The translations under genes were made by a program, and so were the position numbers. This document shows, piece by piece, positions 26,523 to 34,167 of a stretch of 64,000 nt of DNA; position 1 is the stretch's first letter; each line of letters starts with the position of its first letter. The stretch is taken from assembly GCA_964352625.1 (NCBI GenBank), contig CAYGSD010000002.1, forward strand, positions 248,001-312,000, read 5' to 3'. The DNA comes from JAAEPI01 sp964352625. GTDB lineage: Bacteria; Bacteroidota; Bacteroidia; Cytophagales; Cyclobacteriaceae. The notes below the pieces were generated by a model. That model made no database searches. It saw only the letters and a list, made by a program, of their open reading frames with translations, and was not told the origin of the DNA.

Positions 26523-27599
26523 ATGAAAGCGCTTAGAAACCTATGCCTCTTACTTTTGGTAATTGCGTGTCAACCTGCTGTCAAAGAAACTCAGAGCTGG
26601 CAGTTATTAGGTTTTGAAAAAGCGGACGAATTGAATCCCGTTTTGTTGCCGGACTCTACCACTCGTTTTTTCGATCCTATTCGTCAGGATTCTGTGAAGT
26701 GGGAGGGAAAGGACGTTTTCAACCCTGCGTCACTGGTGAGAAACGACACATTGTTTTTGCTGTATCGTGCGGAGGATTTTGTTGGGAAATTCAATGGAAC
26801 CTCCCGCATTGGACTTGCCTGGAGCTTGGATGGGCTGAATTTCACTCGCCTGCCCGAACCTATTTTTTATCCTGAAAATGACAGCATAAAATACTTGGAG
26901 TGGGAGGGCGGATCGGAGGATCCACGCATTGTGGAAAACGGGAGAGGCACCTACTTCATGACCTATACGGCGTACGATGGAGACAAGGCGAGATTGCTGA
27001 TTGCGTCCTCGGATGACTTGAAAACATGGACAAAATACGGGTCAGTATTTACTCAGGAAAAGGACATCAACGCCTGGTCTAAGTCGGGAGCAATTGTGTC
27101 GAGATTGGATGGATCAAGGATGGTGGCTACCAAGGTGAATGGAAAGTACTGGATGTATTTTGGCGATACGGATTTGTTCATTGCCTCTTCCAGCGACCTT
27201 ATAAAGTGGGAGCCAGTGAGGGATGGTCAGGGCAATTGGAAGAAAGTACTGTCGCCACGGACGGGCATGTTTGATAGTGACTTGGTGGAGCCTGGGCCAC
27301 CGGCGATTCTTACGGATGATGGAATACTCCTTATATACAACAGTCGAAATATGCAGGAAGATTATGAGTTGCCCAAAGGCACGTATGCGGCGGGGCAGGC
27401 TTTGTTTGCTTCGCACAATCCGGTGGAGTTGATAGACCGATCTGATAGTTATTTCTTCCATCCAACCGAGCCATACGAAATGACAGGGCAAGTCAATAAT
27501 GTCTGCTTTGTGGAAGGGCTGAGTTTCTACAAAGGGAAGTGGTTTCTATACTACGGCACGGCTGATAGTAAGATTGCTGTTGCAGTGAGTGAGGAATGA
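26523..27599 (+). CDS. Glycoside hydrolase family 130-like lipoprotein
   Basis: The protein has about 358 residues. I chose ATG 26523 because it begins a lipoprotein signal (LRNLCLLLLVIACQP, lipobox VIAC); an upstream in-frame ATG at 26481 would overlap the divergent gene. A five-bladed propeller of GH130 type follows: LVRNDTLFLLYRAED, LEWEGGSEDPRIVENG, TYFMTYTAYDG, DLVEPGPPAILTDDGILLIY and GKWFLYYGTADSKIAVA. GH130 members are beta-mannoside phosphorylases or beta-1,2-mannosidases. Export and lack of an adjacent sugar-phosphate gene favour hydrolysis, which is an inference. Confidence 0.82.
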   Translation: MKALRNLCLLLLVIACQPAVKETQSWQLLGFEKADELNPVLLPDSTTRFFDPIRQDSVKWEGKDVFNPASLVRNDTLFLLYRAEDFVGKFNGTSRIGLAWSLDGLNFTRLPEPIFYPENDSIKYLEWEGGSEDPRIVENGRGTYFMTYTAYDGDKARLLIASSDDLKTWTKYGSVFTQEKDINAWSKSGAIVSRLDGSRMVATKVNGKYWMYFGDTDLFIASSSDLIKWEPVRDGQGNWKKVLSPRTGMFDSDLVEPGPPAILTDDGILLIYNSRNMQEDYELPKGTYAAGQALFASHNPVELIDRSDSYFFHPTEPYEMTGQVNNVCFVEGLSFYKGKWFLYYGTADSKIAVAVSEE

Positions 27600-27606
27600 T
27601 GACGAT

Positions 27607-27672
27607 GAAGTCATTCCGTAGGAATCTTCGTCCATTTAAGACAAGATTTCTCCGTTTCGCTGCGAAATGGCG
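27607..27672. repeat. Dispersed palindromic (REP-like) repeat
   Basis: TCATTCCGTAGGAATCTT and AAGATTTCTCC...GCGAAATGGC form the two arms of an imperfect long palindrome directly after the GH130 stop. Elements of this form (TCATTCCG-AGGAATC ... GATTTCTC-CGAAATGAC) are, to my knowledge, common dispersed intergenic repeats in Bacteroidota genomes. Confidence 0.55.
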
Positions 27673-27796
27673 GTCCTAGAAGTTTATGCCTATTGGCTTG
27701 AGGGTGATAACACCGGCAAGGGCTAGAAGGGAGAATTGTCTATAAAAGAGACATAGTCTGATCCCGCTAGGTATCGGGAATGGGAGGGTAACGACC

Positions 27797-27814
27797 ATGT
27801 ATGAGGCGTGTGCT
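27797..27814 (+). repeat. Copy A of the cassette-boundary repeat
   Basis: ATGTATGAGGCGTGTGCT, preceded by TAACGACC. It is matched in inverted orientation, with one gap and one mismatch, by copy B at 27989-28007. Confidence 0.5.
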
Positions 27815-27988
27815 CTCACTTAGTGGACAGCACTAAAATAGTGAAGTCTGCCGGTGCTTCCAAAGCTTGTAGAAAGGTAGTGCATTCTGAAGTAAAAAAA
27901 CCCGCACATTGATCGTCCAAAGAGCAGAAAACTTTCTCGGCGGCAGACGAAACGGCCAAGATCCCATGCAGTTTGTAGAAAGCAATTA

Positions 27989-28020
27989 AGCACATGCCTT
28001 CATACATAATGTTATCTACA
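27989..28020 (-). repeat. Copy B of the cassette-boundary repeat
   Basis: On the minus strand this reads TGTAGATAACATTATGTATG followed by AAGGCATGTGCT. Its first 14 bases (28007-28020) are a perfect inverted match to 28485-28498, and its later part matches copy A. It borders the 3' end of the zinc-ribbon gene. Confidence 0.6.
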
Positions 28021-28474
28021 GTTTTTTCAGTTCTTGCTTTATTCGCTCAGCCAGCTCTGTGAAAATTCTAATCTGGTCAGAGTTACCAGGTTCATAGTTC
28101 GCAGTTGACCAGTTCTTAATGTTCAGTTCGTAACTCCTCTTGATTTGTTCCAATAGAGTTTTTAGCGCTTTTTTACTTGTCGGAATTACTGTTTGATTGT
28201 TAGCAAATCCGATGAAGCATAGCAGCCCGATTCTAGAAAGAACCGCTATGGAGTTCCAAGACTTAATGTCGTCAGATTTTGGAGGTCGAAACTTTGGTCC
28301 GATCCAAGTTGATTGAATACCACATTCTGGACAACTAGCAGGATGTTCATCCTCGGTTCCGTTAAAGTCAGTTGCAACCTTTCGTTTGTAGACTTTCCGA
28401 CAATCAAAGCATATGAACTTTGTCTTGTACGGTCGTTCCTGAATATAATAGTTCGGATTCTCGGTAATCTCCAT
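28016..28474 (-). CDS. Zinc-ribbon protein of unknown function in a cassette-like element
   Basis: The 152-residue soluble protein has a zinc ribbon near the N-terminus: FICFDCRKVYKRK and CPECGIQSTW supply four cysteines. A PKFRPPKSDDIKSWNSI stretch and a helical C-terminus (LKTLLEQIKRSYELN, IRIFTELAERIKQELKKL) follow. The gene fills the space between perfect 14-bp inverted repeats, with one overlapping its stop region and the other 10 bases before its start, followed by an attC-like palindrome. This is the layout of a mobile gene cassette. No function is known. Confidence 0.7.
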   Translation of the reverse strand: MEITENPNYYIQERPYKTKFICFDCRKVYKRKVATDFNGTEDEHPASCPECGIQSTWIGPKFRPPKSDDIKSWNSIAVLSRIGLLCFIGFANNQTVIPTSKKALKTLLEQIKRSYELNIKNWSTANYEPGNSDQIRIFTELAERIKQELKKL

Positions 28475-28484
28475 CTCGGGTAAT

Positions 28485-28526
28485 TGTAGATAACATTAAT
28501 GTAACTCGCATGTGCGCGTTACACAC
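28485..28526 (+). repeat. Copy C of the boundary repeat with attC-like palindrome
   Basis: TGTAGATAACATTA (28485-28498) is the inverted partner of 28007-28020. Immediately after it lies the near-perfect palindrome TGTAAC-T-CGCA-TG-TGCG-C-GTTACA (28500-28523), with one mismatched base pair. The combination of GATAAC and GTTACAC core-like ends with a foldable centre resembles an integron attC site; no integrase gene is in the window. Confidence 0.5.
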
Positions 28527-28587
28527 CTTTCAAATATACCACCTTACTTCATTCAACATTATCCCCTTTTCCTAACTTACTTTCCTC

Positions 28588-29121
28588 ATGCACATGTACG
28601 ATGCAATCGTTTTGGGGGTCGGCTCTATGGGAGCTTCGGCCTGCTATCATCTGGCAAATAGAGGGCAGAAGATTCTTGGATTGGAGCAGTTCGGGATTGT
28701 ACACGAGGAAGGCTCACACACAGGGCAGAGCCGTCTTATTCGCCAGGCCTATTTTGAACACTCATCTTACATCCCTTTGTTGGAGGGTGCTTATCTGGGT
28801 TGGTCGCAATTGGAAAGGCAGGCGAATATTCAACTTTACTGGCCTACGGGCATTGCCTATTTTGGTGAGCCTCAAGACGCGATCATTAGGGGCGTGAAAG
28901 AAGCGGCGAATCGGTTTGGTATCCCACTTGAGTCTAGAGAGTTTTCTCAGTTCAAAATGCCTGAAAACTTCAAGTGCGTGTTCGAGCCACAGGCGGGGTT
29001 TCTCAGCCCGGAGCGAGCCATATCTTCACTTGTGGGTTTGGCTCGTCACGAGGGTGCGGAGATTTTGGAACATCAGCAAGTGCTAGACTGGAGGTTCCAC
29101 AAGGGTGAAATCATCTTTTAA
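28588..29121 (+). pseudogene. 3'-truncated copy of the amine (sarcosine/tryptophan-type) oxidase gene
   Basis: The frame encodes 177 residues: the FAD-binding N-terminal half of a DAO-family oxidase (LGVGSMGASACYHLANRGQK, HTGQSRLIRQAYFEHS), about 97-98% identical at DNA level to the first half of the intact gene at 34168. Homology stops sharply at 29114, and a stop codon follows within three codons (IIF-stop). The half carrying the covalent-FAD cysteine is missing, so it is very probably non-functional. Its start region (MHMYDAIV) differs from that of the intact copy. Confidence 0.85.
28609..29114 (+). repeat. 506-bp direct repeat, left copy
   Basis: This stretch matches 34189-34694 with no gaps and about 12 mismatches by my count, six of them in the last 65 bases. 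The offset is exactly 5,580 bases throughout. Both ends of the match are abrupt. Confidence 0.95.
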
Positions 29122-29376
29122 GTACGCGTTTAAAGCTTGTTGATGCTCCTTAAAAAGTGGCCGCAGATATGAAAGAATTTGTGATATTTCTTTCTTATCC
29201 TTCCTATTCGGGAAAAAAGTAAATGATGCTGATTTGAAGTTCTCAAGTAGGTCAAATACGCCTGAAATGACTTCATCAGTTGGATCCCTCCATTTTTTTC
29301 CAGTATCTGATAAGGGCTTGCGTATGAAAGAATCAAATCGAAAAGAAAGAGGGTTTTTTTGTAATTCTGAGCTTTC
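29083..29376 (-). pseudogene. Remnant of a minus-strand gene, both ends lost
   Basis: An open minus-strand frame of 97 codons lies here, with no ATG, GTG or TTG and a stop immediately upstream at 29377-29379. It reads like real protein: SFIRKPLSDTGKKWRDPTDE, VISGVFDLLENFKSASFTFF, SQILSYLRPLFKEHQQALN. Its last codons run across the breakpoint at 29114-29115 into the oxidase repeat (antisense), so its true 3' end is gone as well. I recognise no family. It lies between the oxidase fragment and the end of the TPR regulator gene. Confidence 0.45.
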
Positions 29377-29401
29377 TTATAATCAACGGAGACGGGCCTA
29401 A

Positions 29402-31219
29402 TTATAGGGAGTGCACATATATGCCTAGGTCACTCTTATCATCGAGCCCTAATTTCTTTTTTAGTCGGTACTTACTCATAATTACGCTTTTGTGCTCGAT
29501 GTTCAGAATGTCAGAAATTTCGCGATTACTCAAGTCCATTTTGATTAAAGAAACGAGTCTTCGTTCCAACTGAGTTAGGTTCGAGTGCTTGGACAGTAGC
29601 TCTGAGCCAAATGTAGGGTGAGTTTTAGAAAAATACAGATCAAACTGTTGCCACTCTTTTACCGATGACTTGTTCACCAGTACTCCATTCAATAGTTTTT
29701 GAATATCACGATGTGACACTATAGGTTGTGATTTCAGTTCCTTTAAACTCGATTCCATTTGCGATACATGGTTATTCGTGCTTATCATATAAAGAGTCTG
29801 CTGGTGCAATTCTCGTTCTTGCTGTTTTATTTCCTGCTTAAGTTCGAGTTGCTCAATTCGTTGTTTTTTCTGCTTGTTCTTGTGTCTATATACGAGAATA
29901 ATGATCAGTAGGCTGAGAGTGGCAACCACTCCAACCAATATGATCACGTTGTTCTGTCTCTTTACTTGAGTGTATTTTAATTCCGCATTCAGATTTTTAA
30001 TTTTATTGACCTTCTCCAGAGTCTCCAGCTTTACGCGAAGATCTCCGAATCTACTGTCAGCTTTTTCCTTTTCTACTATTTGGCTGTTTGTATTGTAAAT
30101 GGATAGATAATGAAAGGCGCTATCATACATCTTCAATTCTTTGTATGACTTATACAGAACTTCGGCGTTGTTTTTTAGCCTAAGCTCATCTTCTCGAGTT
30201 GTAGCGATAGCCAAGCCCTCTTTACAAAAGAATATGGCACTATCATAGTTTTCAATTTTGTGATAAAGCACCCCTAACTCATGATAAGCCACTCCTGTAT
30301 AAAATTTCCATTCGACAGGTGTATTTGAAATGATTTGTCTAAGCTTCTTAATTGCAGGTTCATTTTTGCCCATAGTTTCGTGAACAATGGCAATATTCAC
30401 AATAGCGGTAGTAATTTCCGATTGAAATTTATTCTTGATGGCTAGGTCATAAGACTTTGAGAAGTAATAAATGGCACTATCCAAATTTTTAAGTGGGATG
30501 TGGCTATTCCCTACCGAGATCAAAGTCTGCGATATCCCCAAAGTGTCCTTCATTTCGGTTACCATTGACAAAGATTTCTTAGCGAACTCCAGGGATTCCT
30601 CATATTGATTCATTCTCCGGTAGACAATTGAGATGTTATTAAGTTCTTGATCGTAGGGCAAATCAATTTCTAACTTCAATTGATATGCCTGTTTGAAGTG
30701 TTCTAACGCCGCAACATATTCTCCCCGGAGATAATAGACAATACCTAGAGAATTTTGCACCTCAGCTAAGTATTCATTCGATTCAGCTCGTTCAAAGTAT
30801 TCTGATGCTTTATTTAAGTATTTATCAGCATCGTCATGGTTATCAAGGTTGCTATGTAGCACTCCAGTGTAATAGAGCACCATTCCTACTCTAAAATCAT
30901 CTTCAAAATACCCATCACACTTTGATAGGTATTTGAACGCAGAATCGTTCTGAAACAACCTTAAGTAGTTTATTGCAAGGTTTAAATATGATTCATTCAA
31001 ACCGTCCTGATAAAGATTATCTGCATTTAGATCAATCGATTCCCTCGCCCATTTGATGGCTAATTCGTTATTGATTTTTTTATACTCAAAGGATAAATTA
31101 TTTAAGGAGTCGATTTTGCTTGAGAGCGAGTTTTGATTTCTCTGGGCATTGAGATTCAAGGTTGTCGATATCAATATGACAACTGACAACATGGTAGTGA
31201 TTATTGATTTATAACTCAT
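29402..31219 (-). CDS. Membrane TPR protein with C-terminal LuxR-type HTH regulator domain
   Basis: The 605-residue protein has a signal peptide (about 1-25). About eight TPR-type repeats follow between residues 30 and 380 (LYQDGLNESYLNLAINYLRL, NSLGIVYYLRGEYVAALEHF, YHELGVLYHKIENYDSAIFF). A transmembrane helix (VIILVGVVATLSLLIIILVY, near 420), a coiled coil and a C-terminal helix-turn-helix (SNREISDILNIEHKSVIMSK) complete it. In Bacteroidota such proteins are taken as membrane-anchored regulators with a periplasmic TPR sensor and a cytosolic DNA-binding end. The target is unknown. Confidence 0.85.
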   Translation of the reverse strand: MSYKSIITTMLSVVILISTTLNLNAQRNQNSLSSKIDSLNNLSFEYKKINNELAIKWARESIDLNADNLYQDGLNESYLNLAINYLRLFQNDSAFKYLSKCDGYFEDDFRVGMVLYYTGVLHSNLDNHDDADKYLNKASEYFERAESNEYLAEVQNSLGIVYYLRGEYVAALEHFKQAYQLKLEIDLPYDQELNNISIVYRRMNQYEESLEFAKKSLSMVTEMKDTLGISQTLISVGNSHIPLKNLDSAIYYFSKSYDLAIKNKFQSEITTAIVNIAIVHETMGKNEPAIKKLRQIISNTPVEWKFYTGVAYHELGVLYHKIENYDSAIFFCKEGLAIATTREDELRLKNNAEVLYKSYKELKMYDSAFHYLSIYNTNSQIVEKEKADSRFGDLRVKLETLEKVNKIKNLNAELKYTQVKRQNNVIILVGVVATLSLLIIILVYRHKNKQKKQRIEQLELKQEIKQQERELHQQTLYMISTNNHVSQMESSLKELKSQPIVSHRDIQKLLNGVLVNKSSVKEWQQFDLYFSKTHPTFGSELLSKHSNLTQLERRLVSLIKMDLSNREISDILNIEHKSVIMSKYRLKKKLGLDDKSDLGIYVHSL

Positions 31220-31303
31220 GTAGCACGGTTATTGATTAGAAAAGATAGTTGAAAAATAAACCTAGTGCTAGTGGGGAGTCTTTAATTATTGACTTACATG
31301 AAA

Positions 31304-31333
31304 AAGGCTCGAACATCGTTCGAGCCTTAGGCT
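31304..31333 (-). terminator. Rho-independent terminator after the globin gene
   Basis: AAGGCTCGAAC pairs perfectly with GTTCGAGCCTT (11 bp) around a three-base loop. On the minus strand it is followed by TTTTTC. A second hairpin at about 31328-31367 (CTTACA..CCTGG / CCAGG..TGTAAG) lies between it and the globin stop codon. Confidence 0.85.
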
Positions 31334-31379
31334 TACAATCCTGGTGAAGAGCCCAGGAGATGTAAGGCGTTCACCCACA

Positions 31380-31829
31380 CTAGTTGCCAAAAATCTTGGA
31401 CAAGAGTTTCTTAATTCGCGGCTCTCGTTTCTCAGGAGCATTTATCATTATGGTTGCCACTGTGGTAAGGGCTACATCCCAAGCATCACCCATTTCTTTT
31501 TTGTATTCATCCTTCATTACATGCTCTATTGTTTCAATTAATGCAGTTTTAACCGAGAGATAATATTCTGGTTTGATCTTTAGTTTATTATGGAACCTTC
31601 CAAGATCTTCTATTGCACCTTTTATCTCATCCAATCGCTCCAGATTCCCAACGACGAAACCAATGGTGTAGGCCAGTTTTTCACTTTGTTTGGTTAGATC
31701 ATCAGGAAAATAGTGCTTAGCCTGAGGGGCAATTTCAAATAGGCGATCATAAAAACTTAGCATCGCATCAGGATACTGCATCACAGTATCCCAAGAGGTG
31801 TTAATTAACTTGATTTGATTTTCATTCAT
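31380..31829 (-). CDS. Single-domain globin (flavohaemoglobin-like)
   Basis: The 149-residue protein is a bacterial three-over-three globin. It begins IKLINTSWDTVMQYPDAMLS, has the CD region FYDRLFEIAPQAKHYFPDD, and the proximal haem histidine lies in LGRFHNKLKIKPEYY (F8). No reductase domain is attached. Single-domain globins of this type bind O2 or NO. It is 12 bases downstream of an unknown gene and close to a divergent PAS-GAF histidine kinase, so a gas or redox response role is plausible but inferred. Confidence 0.85.
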   Translation of the reverse strand: MNENQIKLINTSWDTVMQYPDAMLSFYDRLFEIAPQAKHYFPDDLTKQSEKLAYTIGFVVGNLERLDEIKGAIEDLGRFHNKLKIKPEYYLSVKTALIETIEHVMKDEYKKEMGDAWDVALTTVATIMINAPEKREPRIKKLLSKIFGN

Positions 31830-31841
31830 AATAATGTGGGT

Positions 31842-32183
31842 TTATAGTTTAAAGAATTGTCGAATTCTGCCTCCTATTGACTTCAAACCTTGGTTAGAGT
31901 CCAAAAAAGAGAGACCTACTAACTCTAAATAGCTGACTTCCAAGAACCCATTGTCGCAGAGGATGTCAATGGGAATTTCCTTTTGAAATATTTTTTTCAT
32001 GTACCAGTTGATAATGTCTATCTCAGTCTGGCTCCAAGAGGTGTTTTTACTAATTCTTGATGCCGAGAATCTATGATTGTTTTCAAGAAGCTCCGGCATT
32101 GCTCGGGTTATCAATGTCACCCAGCCCAATGGAGAGATTTCATTCATTATCCATGTCTTAATTAACAAGGCTCTATACTTCAT
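31842..32183 (-). CDS. Hypothetical protein upstream of the globin gene
   Basis: The protein has about 113 residues from ATG 32183 (MKYRALLIKTWIMNEISPLG); a longer form from 32219 would add 12 residues. It is soluble and helical, with SWSQTEIDIINWYMKKIF and FLEVSYLELVGLSFLD. I recognise no domain. It precedes the globin gene by 12 bases on the same strand, so the two are likely co-expressed, and it is divergent from the histidine kinase gene with about 230 bases between. Confidence 0.55.
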   Translation of the reverse strand: MKYRALLIKTWIMNEISPLGWVTLITRAMPELLENNHRFSASRISKNTSWSQTEIDIINWYMKKIFQKEIPIDILCDNGFLEVSYLELVGLSFLDSNQGLKSIGGRIRQFFKL

Positions 32184-32415
32184 AGCTGTGGATTCAGATA
32201 TTGGAATTAACAGTTCCAATTTTAGCGATACGCTATTGCTTGAAAAAAAATGACCGACCTACAAATAACCTACACCAAAAAAGGATTTTAATCATCGTAA
32301 ATGTTGTAATAAGGTGTTTTCTACTTTTTAATAGTAGACGATTTGTAGACAATCTAATCATCCCATTGAGCGATATAGTAAGTAACTTGTTTCAAGAAAA
32401 ACTATTCAGAACATC

Positions 32416-34059
32416 ATGTCTTCGAACCATTATTTAGATCAAATAATTTCTGATTCACCTAAAACCAACTTGTACGGTAATGCTGATTTTCAACGCAGCA
32501 TAGAAGAAATTTCAAATGAGGCAATCTATCGAATGTCACTTGCTAGGGGAATAGTATTTGTAAATGAAGTTTTCTCTAACATTTTCGAGTGTGTTGATTC
32601 ATATCAGGTTCTAGGCTTACGCACCAAGGATTTCCTCAAAAACGATAAGGACGCTACTAAACTTGAAGCCTACTTTAGAAGGAATTGTTCTGTGATGAAT
32701 CTACAGTTGGAGTTTGTTAAAAGGGATGGATCTTCTTTCTGGGGCTTACTAAACTGTCAGAAGATTACTGTTGACAATGAGGTCTATTACGATGGAGTGA
32801 TCAAAGATATAGACGCACAAAAGAACACTCTGGATGCCTTGAGTTATCAAAATGGAATGCACGAAGTAATCACTAAAATTTCCGGTGATTATGTAAATGT
32901 CTCAATGGGCGACATTGACTCCTCTATTAACTCATCGCTCGCAAAAATGGGCGAATTCTTAAAGGTTGATAGGGTCCATATTCATGACTATGATTATGAA
33001 AGAAATGAATGCGTGACTCTTTTTGAATGGTGTGGTAAAGGTGTTTCACCAACCATAGTGAATCATCAGAAGATTCCCTTGGATACAATTGTAGAAATAA
33101 TGCAAGTGCATACTGAAGGGGAGCATATTTTAATTGAGGACGTAGACCTACTTCCAGAAGGTTTACCGAAGAAAGTGTTGCAATCGCAATCTGTGAAATG
33201 CATCCTTACCGTGCCGACATTGTTAGAAGGGAAATGTGTCGGATTTGCTGGGTTTGACGTCCTTCACAATAAAAGAGAATTCGCTCATAAAGAGATATCC
33301 TTGTTAAAACTTTTTGCGGATATGACGGTAAGTGCCTTGTCTCGTTCAAAGTCTGAAAGAAGAATAAACAATCTACTCGAGCGTACAAGTATTCAAAATA
33401 AGAGATTAAGAGACTTTTCTTTTATCACGTCTCACAACATCAGATCAGGGGCTGCAAATATTGGTAGCATCATTAATCTAATGAAAGTTGACCCTCTTGA
33501 TAGTCACCTCCTAGAGATGCTTGATGACTCCATGAAAAAGTTAGACCTTAGCCTTGAAAGTGTTGATGAAATATTGGACATAGAGAATAATATGGAGTTT
33601 AAGGAAACTGAAAAATGTAACCTGGTTCAATTCGTGAGGAAATCTTTATTCTTTCACAAGTCATCAATCCTTTCAAAAGAGGTGGAGGTAGTTGACAATC
33701 TTCCTTATAGGCTATTTGTAAATGCAATTCCTACCTACCTAGACAGTATATTTAATCACATCATTACCAATGCTTTACGATATGGAATCGGAGGTAAATC
33801 AAAAAAAATAATGATAGATTATGCAAACCACAATAAGGAAATAATTGTCCGAGTTAAGGACTTTGGTTCGGGACTAGATACAAAGAAGTTTGGTAAGCAG
33901 TTATTCCAGATTGGAGCTAGATTTCACCCTGAAAGCTGTAATAACCTCGGCATGGGCCTATTCATTAGTAGATATCAGATTCAGGCTATGGGAGGTAAAA
34001 TTGAGATCAAGAGTGAGGTAGATAGGGGCTGCTCTGTTGAATTGACATTCCCGAAGTAG
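32416..34059 (+). CDS. PAS-GAF sensor histidine kinase
   Basis: The 547-residue cytosolic protein contains a PAS domain (about residues 25-135, with FVNEVFSNIFECVDSYQVLG and LQLEFVKRDGSSFWGLLNCQ) and a GAF domain (about 150-310, LAKMGEFLKVDRVHIHDYDY, CILTVPTLLEGKCVGFAGFD). A dimerisation region with the phospho-accepting histidine in FSFITSHNIRSGAANIGSI (near residue 340) follows, then an ATPase domain (IITNALRYGIGGKSKK, VKDFGSGLD, LGMGLFISRYQIQAMGGKIE). No response regulator gene is adjacent. The gene looks AT-richer than its flanks. The signal sensed is unknown. Confidence 0.88.
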   Translation: MSSNHYLDQIISDSPKTNLYGNADFQRSIEEISNEAIYRMSLARGIVFVNEVFSNIFECVDSYQVLGLRTKDFLKNDKDATKLEAYFRRNCSVMNLQLEFVKRDGSSFWGLLNCQKITVDNEVYYDGVIKDIDAQKNTLDALSYQNGMHEVITKISGDYVNVSMGDIDSSINSSLAKMGEFLKVDRVHIHDYDYERNECVTLFEWCGKGVSPTIVNHQKIPLDTIVEIMQVHTEGEHILIEDVDLLPEGLPKKVLQSQSVKCILTVPTLLEGKCVGFAGFDVLHNKREFAHKEISLLKLFADMTVSALSRSKSERRINNLLERTSIQNKRLRDFSFITSHNIRSGAANIGSIINLMKVDPLDSHLLEMLDDSMKKLDLSLESVDEILDIENNMEFKETEKCNLVQFVRKSLFFHKSSILSKEVEVVDNLPYRLFVNAIPTYLDSIFNHIITNALRYGIGGKSKKIMIDYANHNKEIIVRVKDFGSGLDTKKFGKQLFQIGARFHPESCNNLGMGLFISRYQIQAMGGKIEIKSEVDRGCSVELTFPK

Positions 34060-34167
34060 ATTGGAGATATTGAGTTTGATGAACTAAAAAGCTTAATTAA
34101 GAAAATCATTATTTGGGCGGGTCAAGCCAACCAGCTATAATCATTCATTTCAGTACATTGCCTTTAC

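Larger units (their letters stand above)
27600..28015. other. 416-base non-coding stretch with hairpins and repeats
   Basis: No convincing gene lies here; the 63-codon minus-strand frame at 27816-28007 is judged fortuitous. The stretch starts with a dispersed palindrome (27607-27672) and continues with many short hairpins (GCCTATTGGC, GGTGATAACACC, CCCG...CGGG at about 27763-27778). From 27797 it is bounded by inverted copies of ATGTATGA(A)GGC(A/G)TGTGCT at 27797-27814 and 27989-28007. The composition suggests a structured RNA or the remnant of a mobile element. Confidence 0.5.

Noticed and set aside
26523..27599. Mannan utilisation cluster around the GH130 gene
   Set aside because: There is only one glycoside hydrolase and no SusCD, mannose isomerase or transporter gene; the adjacent operon is for gluconate.
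27674..27800. Group I intron core suggested by an ATAGTCTGATCC run
   Set aside because: I could not find the matching 5' P7 strand or a full set of pairings, and there is no interrupted gene to splice; kept only as a question.
27816..28007. 63-codon minus-strand frame between the two boundary repeats
   Set aside because: It begins exactly in the inverted boundary repeat, has no recognisable domain and sits in a hairpin-rich stretch; it is more likely fortuitous.
29130..29336. 68-codon minus-strand frame with an ATG start
   Set aside because: The overlapping minus-strand frame at 29083-29376 has far more protein-like composition; this frame looks like its shadow.
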